Source: Gammaproteobacteria bacterium (lineage in GTDB: Bacteria; Pseudomonadota; Gammaproteobacteria; Granulosicoccales; Granulosicoccaceae). Taken from it: a DNA stretch of 64,000 bases. Position numbers and translations under genes: made by a program. The stretch is from the NCBI GenBank assembly GCA_002746645.1, contig PDPU01000009.1:1-64000 (forward strand), in the 5' to 3' direction. Below are positions 38,045-45,873 of this stretch, in pieces. Each line of letters starts with the position of its first letter. The stretch's first letter is position 1. The notes beneath the pieces are model-generated. The model searched no databases. It was given only the letters and a program-made list of their open reading frames with translations, and was not told where the DNA came from.

Positions 38045-38611
38045 ATGTTAGCCGTGGACAACACGCTCTGCAGCCGTATCCCTGCGCGTGATCGCAGGAC
38101 TGCCATGGCTTGACGTGCGCATCGCCGCAGAGGCGGCGCGCCGTCTCGCGAGCGACGGTGACACCGGGCGAGAGCCAGGCTTCATGACCGGCTTCGGCAG
38201 TGTGACCGTGTTCGCAGGAACGGGCACTTTGCGGTTCACGTGAACCGTTTTTCGGCTCGGAAGCGTGAACGGCATCACAGAAATCGGCCTTTGACGGTTC
38301 ACGTGAACCGTTTTCGTGGGAATCGTTTTCCTTGGCGTGGCGCTGTGGAGCTTCCAGTCATGGGTGCGATCGAAGGCAGCGAGAGCCATCTGGAAGCCGT
38401 GAAAATGTTGGCCGATATTGGCGGTGTGATGGCGAAGGGTGGTGGCGAGGCCGTCGATGACGCTTTGAGTTGCGTCGTCGGTGGAGTGATGTGGAACGGC
38501 GATTTCGGTAGATCCGGCAGGCTTGCGGTGGAGCTTCATCGCTTGTAGGGGATCGCGTCTTTTCGCGTCAATTGTCTGGTTTCCCAGCGTCATCCACCCT
38601 CACGCCACGTG
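38045..38611. other. Regulatory gap upstream of the aryl polyene cluster
   Basis: About 570 bases without a convincing gene. Open frames on both strands exist (to 181 residues) but each contains a repeated TVHVNR peptide that merely reflects the duplicated palindromes, and neither has recognised domains or a ribosome site. The region separates the pigment operon from the first conjugation-related gene and probably holds the cluster promoter. Confidence 0.5.
38232..38311. promoter_or_regulatory. Pair of palindromic operator-like sites
   Basis: Two copies of CGGTTCACGTGAACCG: a 16-bp perfect palindrome at 38232-38247 and an 18-bp one, ACGGTTCACGTGAACCGT, at 38294-38311. Their centres are 63 bp apart, close to six helical turns. 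The flanks are also partly repeated (CTTTG before, TTTTC after). A central CpG and even length resemble LacI/GalR-type operators; the regulator is not in the window. Placed to control the pigment operon. Confidence 0.6.
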
Positions 38612-39031
38612 CTACTCGACCACGATCGGCTCGCGTTTGCCATGATAGCTCGCGCGAATCGCGAATATGAAACGTCGTCCGCTCTCACCGATGAAAATGC
38701 AATCCGCGAAATCAAAGTGTGTGAGTGCCGATAGTGACACTTCGTTTCCTCGGAACAGCACGAGCAGTTCTTCAGGAATGCTTGTTTCGTCCTCGATGCT
38801 GGCGATTGGCTCGGGGAGCGTAATGCGCCGCTCGTGCAGCACGCGCAAATGAACGAGGATCGGTTTCGTGCCGGAACGCACCGTTTTCACATCGTTCCAC
38901 ACGCCCGAGGGGACCACTCCCTCGGGTAGCTGTTGGGCGAGGGCGGCTGTCGAGAAGAGCGCCGTACTGCAAGAGAATGTCAGCAGTAGCAATGCCGCGG
39001 TAGTGTCCGCGATCAACCGGACATGTATCAA
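38612..39031 (-). CDS. Short secreted TraK-like (TIGR03749-like) conjugation protein
   Basis: 139 residues from TTG 39031, which has AAGAGG 6 bases upstream; a longer frame to 39082 exists. Signal-like hydrophobic segment (TTAALLLLTFSCSTALFSTAALA). The rest follows the pattern of the N-terminal half of DUF3438/TIGR03749 proteins: ILVHLRVLHERRITLPEPI, a short linker, LLVLFRGNEVSLSAL and SGRRFIFAIRAS. The full-length family member is at 53502-54380, so this is a diverged, truncated paralogue or a remnant. It is divergent from an OmpA-like lipoprotein gene. Assignment rests on pattern, not a search. Confidence 0.45.
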   Translation of the reverse strand: MIHVRLIADTTAALLLLTFSCSTALFSTAALAQQLPEGVVPSGVWNDVKTVRSGTKPILVHLRVLHERRITLPEPIASIEDETSIPEELLVLFRGNEVSLSALTHFDFADCIFIGESGRRFIFAIRASYHGKREPIVVE

Positions 39032-39151
39032 ACTGCACCTCTTTTCGTAACATGGTTGCCGGGGGAGAAAACTATCACGCATACTGTCCGTTGTCAGAGT
39101 TCAAGGAGTGCATTGATCGTGCACGTTCAGTATCGTGTCGTCTCGGGAAAC

Positions 39152-40168
39152 ATGAGGGAGTATGTGATTTGTTGGGTTGCCGTGGCCATTGCCATGATGG
39201 CAGTGGCCGGCTGTGGGAGCAATGACACGCGTCCCGATCTCAATGGCTGGTACGGGCGTCTCGCGGCCGCCGAGCTTGTCCAGTCACTTTCAAATACACC
39301 CGAATATGGGCCGGATGACGGCGCCATTAACATCGTCCGAGATGGCGAGCAGCATAAGGTCTTTTTCAGTCACCTTAAATACGCCTTGCGACGTGCTGGC
39401 TATACTCTTCGGAACGTCGAGGGTAGTACTGGTTTTCGAGATCTGTCCACTGAGGTCTATCTCCGTCCGGGATTGAACAGTCAAGACATACTGTACGAAT
39501 TGAGGGTGGAAAATCTGCTGTTCCGACGACAGTTCCGTCATCAGGGCCGCTCGTTGACACCGGTTGGTGCAGTGAGCATTGGGCGCTCGGAGGAAATGCC
39601 AGCTGTGGCAGACACTGATTTTCTGGGCGGTTCGTCGGCGGTGAATCCGGTTGCGTCATCCGTGTTTGAGCATCGCGAGCGCGGATCTGTTGCCGAGAGC
39701 GCTCATGTGGCCGGCGATCGGATGCCAAGCCATGACGCCGCGCTCTTGAATACTTCCCGAGTGGTGGAGGAGTTGAACAATCTCTCACTCCAGGCCGGGT
39801 CGTCATTCGATACGGTGTTTGCCAAACACGCGAATATTACTGAACAGATTGTCTTGTTTCCGGACGAGTCGGTGGATCTCGGCGAGTATAATCGCATTCT
39901 GGTTTCGAAATTCATTGACCGATTCGATGCCGAGAGTGGCGATGTGGTTCACCTCGTAGGTTGTTCCAACGGTGAGTTCGATTCGGTGTACGACGGCGAA
40001 CAGCTCGTCGCTGATCGAAGCGCGCGCGTCGAGGCCGAACTCGTGCTCGGTGGGATACCGCAGGAACGCATCATCAGTGAAGGTTGCTGGTCAACGTCGT
40101 TAGCCGATCGACGTTATCCAACACGCGCAGTGGTGATGACGTTGAAGCGGCCTGTTGATGGTGGATAA
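39152..40168 (+). CDS. OmpA-like lipoprotein, possible conjugation envelope protein
   Basis: 338 residues from ATG 39152; a GTG at 39119 with AAGGAG upstream is an alternative. Lipobox MAVAGC (Cys 21). Residues about 50-150 (VFFSHLKYALRRAGYTLRN, then ILYELRVENLLFRRQF) recall TrbH-type transfer lipoproteins. Residues about 225-335 are an OmpA-type peptidoglycan-binding domain (LVADRSARVEAELVLGGIP, ending TRAVVMTLKR). Combining an outer-membrane lipid anchor and a murein-binding domain, it could anchor a secretion channel. Function is inferred. Confidence 0.55.
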   Translation: MREYVICWVAVAIAMMAVAGCGSNDTRPDLNGWYGRLAAAELVQSLSNTPEYGPDDGAINIVRDGEQHKVFFSHLKYALRRAGYTLRNVEGSTGFRDLSTEVYLRPGLNSQDILYELRVENLLFRRQFRHQGRSLTPVGAVSIGRSEEMPAVADTDFLGGSSAVNPVASSVFEHRERGSVAESAHVAGDRMPSHDAALLNTSRVVEELNNLSLQAGSSFDTVFAKHANITEQIVLFPDESVDLGEYNRILVSKFIDRFDAESGDVVHLVGCSNGEFDSVYDGEQLVADRSARVEAELVLGGIPQERIISEGCWSTSLADRRYPTRAVVMTLKRPVDGG

Positions 40169-40250
40169 TCTGCTTCAAGTACAGGTTTCGTTGGTTTCGC
40201 GGTGGCATCATGCGGTGGATCAGCACCCTGTACACGATTCCGAAAGAAGA

Positions 40251-40284
40251 GAACGCCCCGATTGCAGAATGCAAGGGGGCGTTC
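40251..40284 (+). terminator. Strong hairpin, possible terminator
   Basis: GAACGCCCC (40251-40259) pairs with GGGGCGTTC (40276-40284), and the loop itself contains TTGCA/TGCAA, giving a nearly continuous 14-bp stem. It lies 80 bases after the OmpA-like gene. It is not followed by a clear T-run, so intrinsic termination is uncertain. Confidence 0.45.
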
Positions 40285-40438
40285 GTTGTGGTACGACTCT
40301 CGACAGAGAATTATGCGGTGTTTACCGAACCAGTGTCTGTCGATGAATCAGTGGATCGCCGTTTCAGTCCTGCATTGTTATAATACAGGCCAAGTACGAA
40401 CAGTCCACTACAGATTACGGTGATCGTAGTGATCAACC

Positions 40439-40705
40439 TCATCCAGAGCACGCCTGGTCATCTTTATCGTTCTCTTCTGCCTTGTGCATGTCGCCGATGG
40501 CAATGCCCAGTACAATCAAACCGATAACGATGAACGCAATGACTGCTATGGAGATATACACATAGATGCCTTTTCCAAGGAATATCTGTGCACCAATAAG
40601 CCCAAGCAGCATGCCTTTTGCCAGGTCGAAGAAGACCTTTCTTAGTTCTTCTCCGTTGTGAACTACGATTGCCTCGTACAATCGTTCTGATAATTTATAT
40701 TTCAT
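40439..40705 (-). CDS. Small two-helix membrane protein, unknown
   Basis: 88 residues from ATG 40705 with GGAG 6 bases upstream. Basic N-terminus (MKYKLSERLYEAIVVHNGEE), two membrane helices (about 29-45 and 48-72) and an acidic tail (HKAEENDKDD). Base composition is more AT-rich than the surroundings. No family recognised. Its ribosome site lies in a hairpin (see next entry), suggesting translational control. Confidence 0.6.
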   Translation of the reverse strand: MKYKLSERLYEAIVVHNGEELRKVFFDLAKGMLLGLIGAQIFLGKGIYVYISIAVIAFIVIGLIVLGIAIGDMHKAEENDKDDQACSG

Positions 40706-40711
40706 ATAGAA

Positions 40712-40730
40712 CTCCATTGTTTTGATGGAG
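40712..40730 (-). promoter_or_regulatory. Hairpin sequestering the ribosome-binding site
   Basis: On the minus strand CTCCAT (40730-40725) pairs with ATGGAG (40717-40712) around a 7-base loop. The GGAG of the second arm is the Shine-Dalgarno of the small membrane protein gene, so the folded leader would hide it. Confidence 0.45.
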
Positions 40731-40763
40731 CTCTACCCCAATGGGGCAAGAATCCCCATCGGG

Positions 40764-40794
40764 TTGACAAAGCAGTGATATGTCAATATCACTG
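40764..40794 (+). promoter_or_regulatory. Promoter-like site overlapped by a palindrome
   Basis: A consensus -35 TTGACA (40764-40769) is followed at 17 bases by a weak -10 TATCAC (40787-40792). The palindrome CAGTGATAT-GTCA-ATATCACTG (40773-40794) covers the spacer and -10, as a repressor operator would. No gene with a good start follows on the plus strand; a non-coding transcript is possible. Confidence 0.35.
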
Positions 40795-40808
40795 TATATT
40801 AAAATTGA

Positions 40809-40945
40809 GCCGATAGTCGGTGACATATCGGCACTCCTGCACAACTCATGGCAAGAAAGAAAAACACAGCCTTTGCCATCTACCAGACACTGCTGTACAG
40901 CAGTGTCTTGCATCTGATATAGGAGGGTGACGAAAAACGTCACCC
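40809..40945 (+). other. Hairpin-rich non-coding region
   Basis: Several inverted repeats follow one another: GCCGAT/ATCGGC (40809-40832), a 24-bp perfect palindrome centred at 40896/40897 (40885-40908), and GGGTGACG-AAAAA-CGTCACCC (40925-40945). No likely protein is encoded on either strand (a 118-residue minus-strand frame lacks a ribosome site and recognisable features). It may be a structured RNA, or DNA-level recognition sites for conjugation proteins. Confidence 0.4.
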
Positions 40946-41103
40946 AGCGTTGCCGGGCGCCTTGGCACCCATTCCCGCCAATGACAACATGCGAGAATCG
41001 TCGGGCTGAACACGCAGCCTTCACGTTTGACTCATGATTGATGAATACCAACCGTTCAGTTGAAAGCTACCCCATCAACGACCATCTGTCAACCTCAGGC
41101 ATT

Positions 41104-41143
41104 GTTCAACGACACAATATTGTACAACGACACAATGTTGAAC
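41104..41143. repeat. Direct repeats within an inverted repeat
   Basis: CAACGACACAAT occurs at 41107-41118 and 41125-41136 (18-bp period). The pair is framed by GTTCAAC (41104-41110) and GTTGAAC (41137-41143) and has CAATATTG at its middle (41115-41122). Operator- or iteron-like; it lies between the small membrane protein and the TIGR03747 gene. Confidence 0.5.
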
Positions 41144-41224
41144 CTTATTGCTTTGCCGAACGTACGGCCGGAGGCTGAACGGTTACAGGTTGTCCATGCA
41201 AAGTCTGATGATGAACAGGAAGCA

Positions 41225-41971
41225 CTACCAGTATTTCTTGTAGTTCGATGCCGTCATGTACACCAGTACGCCCACTGCGAGTGCGATCGGCGCCAGCACC
41301 AGGCCCGGGTGCGTCGGAAAAGGGCTTGCAAGATAGAAAATGAAGGGCGCAAAGAGCCCGATGTAAAGGAGCCAGGTGGAGAATCGGAACTTCGTTGCCG
41401 ATTCCCGACCTCCACCGTCCTTACGAAGCTCGCGCTGACAGAGTCCGTCCATTAGGCCGGTAAAGGCGGTCAGCATGATCAGCGGTACCGAAAACGTGAT
41501 GATCATCAGCCGAACCATGTAGAGAACGGTGATGTCGTGCGCTGACGAGATGAATGGCTCCAGTACCCCATAGGCGCGTTTCGCATATTCGACAATCGTG
41601 TTGTCGGAGCGCACCACGGGATCGGACAGCCACGAGAATCGCGAAAACCACCCGTCGTGTGCGTTCAGCCAGTTTGAGGTGGCGGCTGCCACCTCTTCGG
41701 CCGCAACGCGTGGCGTGGCGTTGTAGAGCCGTCGCGCGAAATCGGCTTCAAGGTACCCAAGCTCCTGTTGCAGCATGTTGGCCGCGTGTGCCGCACCCTG
41801 GTCTTTCCAGAACGTGAACATCCCGACCCACTCCACGATCACGGAGAAGACGAGTCCGGCAAGAAGAGCGGCGGCGGAGGAAAACATGAACCTGACCAGC
41901 CTGCCGAGCGTGAATCCGACACGTTCGATTGCATTCGGCTCGAGCGAATCACTCCGTGTGCGACTGGCCAT
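41225..41971 (-). CDS. Integrative conjugative element membrane protein TIGR03747 (DUF4400)
   Basis: 248 residues. Membrane helices at about 25-45, 148-170 and 198-240. ERVGFTLGRLVRFMFSS, HDITVLYMVRLMIITFSVPLIMLTAF and GLMDGLCQRELRKDGGGRES are the conserved stretches of the family. In GI-class elements this gene follows the coupling protein TraD, as here (4 bases downstream), and is thought to be an inner-membrane part of the mating channel. Confidence 0.88.
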   Translation of the reverse strand: MASRTRSDSLEPNAIERVGFTLGRLVRFMFSSAAALLAGLVFSVIVEWVGMFTFWKDQGAAHAANMLQQELGYLEADFARRLYNATPRVAAEEVAAATSNWLNAHDGWFSRFSWLSDPVVRSDNTIVEYAKRAYGVLEPFISSAHDITVLYMVRLMIITFSVPLIMLTAFTGLMDGLCQRELRKDGGGRESATKFRFSTWLLYIGLFAPFIFYLASPFPTHPGLVLAPIALAVGVLVYMTASNYKKYW

Positions 41972-41975
41972 GAGA

Positions 41976-44036
41976 CTACCGTCCCCCTGTGCTGACGGCA
42001 GGCAACAACGTTCGTTGATCGATTTCGCCCGTACCGATCGTCACCGGCACTTCTCGTGGCCGATACGTCGCCCCCGCCTGTTCCTCCCGGATGTGCTGCA
42101 TGAGTTGGCCGATACTGTCGTACTCGGGTGTCTCGAGTTCGGTCAGAAGCGGCACCTTGATCTTGTACAGTTTTCCTCCGTCAATCAGCGCAAAGGCTTC
42201 GCCGGGAGGAAGCTGGGCGAGGTGCGCCGGTTCGAGCATCTTGATTCGTTCCCGATTCAGTCGCTGTTCGCTTGAACTCGTGAACGTGTCGGTGGAACGC
42301 TCGGATGACAGCACGGTCTTGGAGTGAATGGTCGTCGTCGGGAGCTGGTCGATCAGCATCTCTGCCGTTCCGGTATTGCGGGCACGGAACATGATGACGC
42401 TGTTGTAGTTGCCCAGAGCCTGCTCCGCCTTGTCTCGATCGCCGAATCCGACAGGAAGATCTTCCCGGGTCTGTGCGCCAGTGGTGACGCGAAGACCGGC
42501 ATCACGGCCCTTGTTCAACAGCTGAATGAACTGATCACCGACCAGCTCCGAAAACTCGTCGGCGTACACACAGATCTTCTTCGTTGCGTCACGGCTTTCC
42601 CGGTGTTTGTAGATCTCTCCCAGCGTGCTCGTGAGGTCGGCGAACATGGAATTACCGACCGCACTCGAGACGTCGGGATCGGTCAGCGAATCAAAGCCTA
42701 CGTAGACGATGCCGCCCGATCGGATGACCTCGGGCCAGGTGAACACCGGTTGCAGGCCGGTGTCGACGCCGTAGTCCGGTGCAAGAAGATCGGCGGTCTT
42801 CCCGGTTGTCAGCTTGTCGATCAACGGTAGGAGTGATCCCGTGAGCTTTTCGAAATGCTGGCGATCATACTGGACGATGTAGATGAGGCTGTCGGCGAGA
42901 GGGTCCTCGATCCGGTGCTCCTGAAAGTAGCGACTCAACGCCGCAGCCCGGCGCCGGTAGCGTTTCTGCCGGATCATCCGTTCGATATCACCGCGCCAGG
43001 CACCGTCACGGTGATGGATCGTCTCGAGGCGATACTCGAGGTAACGCACGGCAAGGGGGTCGATGTCCTGGCCGTACTTTCCGATTGCGGCGACATCCAC
43101 CCGTCCGCCAAGTTCGGTCATGGCGCGTGCGATCACGTTGACCAGACGCCAGACGAATTCCCGAAACGCAAGGCTCTGTCCTTCACCCGGCAGAAGGCTC
43201 GAGATACGAGAGGCGACCTCGGTCACACGACTGAATGTACCAACAGGGCTGTAGCCGGATGAAAACTCGGGAAAGCCGAGATGAAAGCAGTGGAACCCGT
43301 CGAGCCGTCCTGCCCGTTTCGCCTCCTGGTAACAGGCATTCAGGAGAGAGATATCGCCCTTCGGATCCAGCACGATCGTGATGTGTCCGGCGGCAATGTC
43401 CTGTCGAATCTGCGTGATGAAGGCGATGGTCTTGCCGACACCGGTCGAGCCGAAGATTGCCACATGGCCGGTGCGTTGCGCGTCGGCGAGATACACTGCG
43501 CGATCGCCTTCGCTGGAGCCTACGCCGTGGAGCGCGACGTTACCGCTGTCGTTCGGCGGGTTCGAAAGACGGAGCGGGTTCCAAGAGGAAGGCCATTGGC
43601 GAAGCGCGACGAGTGGTTGGACCCACAACCGCATTTCATGGCTGTCGATGAAGCTGTGAATGCGCCTGTGCCATTCGGGCCGGACACCGAAATAGGACTG
43701 AGTGGTGACATCGGCCAGGCGCTGGGTGTGTTCCGAGGTCCATTCGAATCCGTGGCCGAGATACAGCCGCCTGGTCGACACCGGTAACTTCCGACGCTTC
43801 ATGCGTATCGGCACGTAGCGCCAGAGCAGCTTCTGGTACTTCTGAATCCGCCGCCCCTGTCGAAACCGGACGACGAGCCGCCAGAAGCAGACGGCGGCGA
43901 AGAGGTAGCCGATGTCGTCGGCGAGCATCAGATACTCTGGTATCAGGAGAAAGAGGATTGTTGCGATCAGATAGACGAACGCCACATGATACTCGTGGAT
44001 CGGCCGAAGCCGGGCATCGATCGGATAATCGGCCAT
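41976..44036 (-). CDS. traD: Type IV coupling protein TraD
   Basis: 686 residues. Two N-terminal membrane helices (about 14-33 and 40-57), Walker A FGSTGVGKTIAF near residue 196, Walker B-like VLDPKGDISLL and KKICVYADEFSELVGDQF, and the later TGAQTREDLPVGFGDRDKAEQ and FRARNTGTAEMLID motifs of the SXT/GI-type TraD (TIGR03743). It is the hexameric ATPase that delivers relaxase-bound DNA to the transfer channel. Here it is on the strand opposite to the pilus genes. Confidence 0.93.
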   Translation of the reverse strand: MADYPIDARLRPIHEYHVAFVYLIATILFLLIPEYLMLADDIGYLFAAVCFWRLVVRFRQGRRIQKYQKLLWRYVPIRMKRRKLPVSTRRLYLGHGFEWTSEHTQRLADVTTQSYFGVRPEWHRRIHSFIDSHEMRLWVQPLVALRQWPSSWNPLRLSNPPNDSGNVALHGVGSSEGDRAVYLADAQRTGHVAIFGSTGVGKTIAFITQIRQDIAAGHITIVLDPKGDISLLNACYQEAKRAGRLDGFHCFHLGFPEFSSGYSPVGTFSRVTEVASRISSLLPGEGQSLAFREFVWRLVNVIARAMTELGGRVDVAAIGKYGQDIDPLAVRYLEYRLETIHHRDGAWRGDIERMIRQKRYRRRAAALSRYFQEHRIEDPLADSLIYIVQYDRQHFEKLTGSLLPLIDKLTTGKTADLLAPDYGVDTGLQPVFTWPEVIRSGGIVYVGFDSLTDPDVSSAVGNSMFADLTSTLGEIYKHRESRDATKKICVYADEFSELVGDQFIQLLNKGRDAGLRVTTGAQTREDLPVGFGDRDKAEQALGNYNSVIMFRARNTGTAEMLIDQLPTTTIHSKTVLSSERSTDTFTSSSEQRLNRERIKMLEPAHLAQLPPGEAFALIDGGKLYKIKVPLLTELETPEYDSIGQLMQHIREEQAGATYRPREVPVTIGTGEIDQRTLLPAVSTGGR

Positions 44037-44164
44037 GGGCCTCCTGTGTCGCTCAGATGGATTCGGCTGTCGGCGCCGTGTCGGCGGGCTCGGCGGCCCC
44101 CTTCTTCGATGCGATCATCTGTAGTTCAGATCGTGAGCTGTCGTTCACGTGCTCGGAATGTCAT

Positions 44165-44512
44165 TCAGCGGCGTCTTTCGTGAAGACGCTCATCTTCACG
44201 CCGCTGCTCTTCTTTCAATCGCCGCGATTCGAACCTGCGACGTCGATCGTCCTCGTTGTGGCGTTCACGGTCTTCACGCTCGCGCCTGCGTTGCTCGTCG
44301 ATTCGCTGCTGCTCTTCGCGCTGCTGATCGGCCTTGCGTAGCCGTTCCCGCTTTGCCAACTCGGTCTCGTGTTGATCGCGCTTCGCCTGGCGGCGCTGGT
44401 TGTCGCGTTGCCGAGCGGTGAATCGTCCGCGGCTGCGCCCCTTGTCGCGTTCGGTGTCGCGTGCTGCGCGACGGCCGCTGGTACCGGCAAAAAAGGAACT
44501 GAAGAATCCCAT
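44165..44512 (-). CDS. Charged Arg/Glu-rich small protein, unknown
   Basis: 115 residues, beginning MGFFSSFFAGTSGRR and then almost wholly charged (RDTERDKGRSRGRF, RREREDRERHNEDDRRRRF), predicted to be one long helix or disordered. No family recognised. Placed between traD and the PFL_4669 gene on the same strand. The ribosome site is weak (AGGAAG 12 bases upstream). Could be a small DNA-binding accessory, or a low-complexity open frame. Confidence 0.4.
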   Translation of the reverse strand: MGFFSSFFAGTSGRRAARDTERDKGRSRGRFTARQRDNQRRQAKRDQHETELAKRERLRKADQQREEQQRIDEQRRREREDRERHNEDDRRRRFESRRLKEEQRREDERLHERRR

Positions 44513-44675
44513 GATGCTGACTCACTTCCTGAGATCGTCCTGGTATCGACTTGCTGCACCTCAACGATAACAGAGCATTTGCGGGCTTGATGTCCGAAAG
44601 CGCCAGCGGATCGCAGGTCTTTTCATTACAAGCCGGTAGTTCGCCCGGATCCGATGAAAAGGAGAGCCGCCAGTC

Positions 44676-45512
44676 TCACGCCTCCAGGGTCTCGGGTGTA
44701 TCTGCGCGTACTGGGCGACGACCACGGCGACCGGACTGTACTTCCAAGAGCAGAAGTTCGAATTCCGGATCCATTACCTCCTCGGTGACCGGACCGAATT
44801 TCTCGACAGCGCCCTGTGCCTGTGCGTTGGCTTCCCGGAAATCATCACGTGTCGTTCCGCTTTGCTTGAACGTCACGAGTTTCGACGTGAGCTGCCGAAA
44901 TGCCTTTCGGTTCTTCATGATGGTCAGCTGTTTCGATCGGATCAGGCCGAGGTTGCGCACCTGGTGTGCGAGGAGCACGGTGCGATCATAGCGTCCCACC
45001 AGCTGGGTCGCGAAAAACGCGTAGCCATTCCGTGGTGAAACAGCGAAGGTCATGGGTGTGTAGTGATATTTCGAGGGGCGATTGAATGTCAAGCCATCCA
45101 TCTCACTGGCACGCAACAACTGTTCGGCGGTTCTGATGTGTGTGTTCAAGGTGTCGCGAAATTCAGTCATGTGTTCTTCCATGTCCCGAAGCAGCATTAG
45201 CGCATAGGGATCATCATCGCGCACGGCGTGGCACACCACCAGACCGATCCGATGCGTGTACCACTCGATGCCGGGGAATCCGTGATGCTCCTTCGTCATT
45301 GGCCTTCCCAACCACGCGCCTTGTGCGTCGTTGGATTGCAACTCGAGATTGAATGACGCCTGGGTCAGAGGGTCGACAAACGTGTCTTCTTCCTCCTCTT
45401 TGTATTCTTCCCTGGTCAGCTTCTCGTCGATTGCTGCAAGAATTGCGTGGGCATCCGTGGGTGTTGCATTCACATTGACCTGCGGATTGCTGTGCTCGTT
45501 CCGATTCTTCAT
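44676..45512 (-). CDS. Integrative conjugative element protein, PFL_4669 family (TIGR03761)
   Basis: 278 residues from ATG 45512 (GGGAG 7 bases upstream); the frame stays open through the 8-bp repeat tract to 45764 but that part is low-complexity and lacks a ribosome site. FNLELQSNDAQGAWLGRPM and CHAVRDDDPYALMLLRDMEEHM are the family pattern (GR...DDPYA..LL...E). Function within the element is not known; it usually sits near the relaxase and replication/partition genes. Confidence 0.8.
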   Translation of the reverse strand: MKNRNEHSNPQVNVNATPTDAHAILAAIDEKLTREEYKEEEEDTFVDPLTQASFNLELQSNDAQGAWLGRPMTKEHHGFPGIEWYTHRIGLVVCHAVRDDDPYALMLLRDMEEHMTEFRDTLNTHIRTAEQLLRASEMDGLTFNRPSKYHYTPMTFAVSPRNGYAFFATQLVGRYDRTVLLAHQVRNLGLIRSKQLTIMKNRKAFRQLTSKLVTFKQSGTTRDDFREANAQAQGAVEKFGPVTEEVMDPEFELLLLEVQSGRRGRRPVRADTPETLEA

Positions 45513-45522
45513 CGTGATACTC

Positions 45523-45649
45523 CCTGTTGTCCTGTTGTCCTGTTGTCCTGTTGTCCTGTTGTCCTGTTGTCCTGTTGTCCTGTTGTCCTGTTGTCCTGTT
45601 GTCCTGTTGTCCTGTTGTCCTGTTGTCCTGTTGTCCTGTTGTCCTGTTG
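45523..45649. repeat. Octanucleotide tandem repeat, about 16 copies
   Basis: CCTGTTGT repeated with no visible mismatch over 127 bases, ending only about 11 bases upstream of the start codon at 45512 of the PFL_4669 gene and just before its ribosome site. Length is a whole number of turns only in part, and units of 8 would shift spacing and frame on gain or loss. Typical of slipped-strand mispairing loci. Confidence 0.9.
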
Positions 45650-45873
45650 ATGTTATACCGCTATCCGGAGATTCGGACCCCGGACTCTCCATGACGACTG
45701 CGCGTTCTGCATCGGACGTTCGGCAGGTCGAGAAATGCAAGCATACAGGTGATTGCTGTCGCAACCGGCGTCGTCAGCAATCATTTCCATGTTTCCGCCA
45801 CCGACATGCACATACCGACCGACGAGCATCGCGGACCCGAGAAGGTGACCAGGAAGAAAGGTAGTGTGTGATG
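45650..45873. other. Non-coding, no gene seen
   Basis: No gene with recognisable features on either strand. The promoter of the minus-strand PFL_4669 gene should lie here, upstream of the repeat tract. Confidence 0.35.

Noticed and set aside
38048..38593. 181-residue minus-strand open frame (and a 102-residue plus-strand one) upstream of the pigment cluster
   Set aside because: The repeated TVHVNR peptide on both strands is produced by the duplicated DNA palindromes; no ribosome site or domain is visible.
40695..41051. 118-residue minus-strand frame
   Set aside because: Overlaps the hairpin-rich region, has no good ribosome site, and no recognisable protein features.
43958..44590. Plus-strand frames opposite the charged small protein
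   Set aside because: Hydrophobic translation is the complement of an Arg/Glu-rich minus-strand frame; strand choice follows the operon direction, though neither is certain.
45523..45649. CRISPR array
   Set aside because: The 8-bp unit is uninterrupted with no spacers and no cas genes nearby.
45513..45764. N-terminal extension of the PFL_4669 protein with GQQDNRTT repeats
   Set aside because: A correct ribosome site (GGGAG) precedes the ATG at 45512, after the repeat; the extension is only translated DNA repeat.
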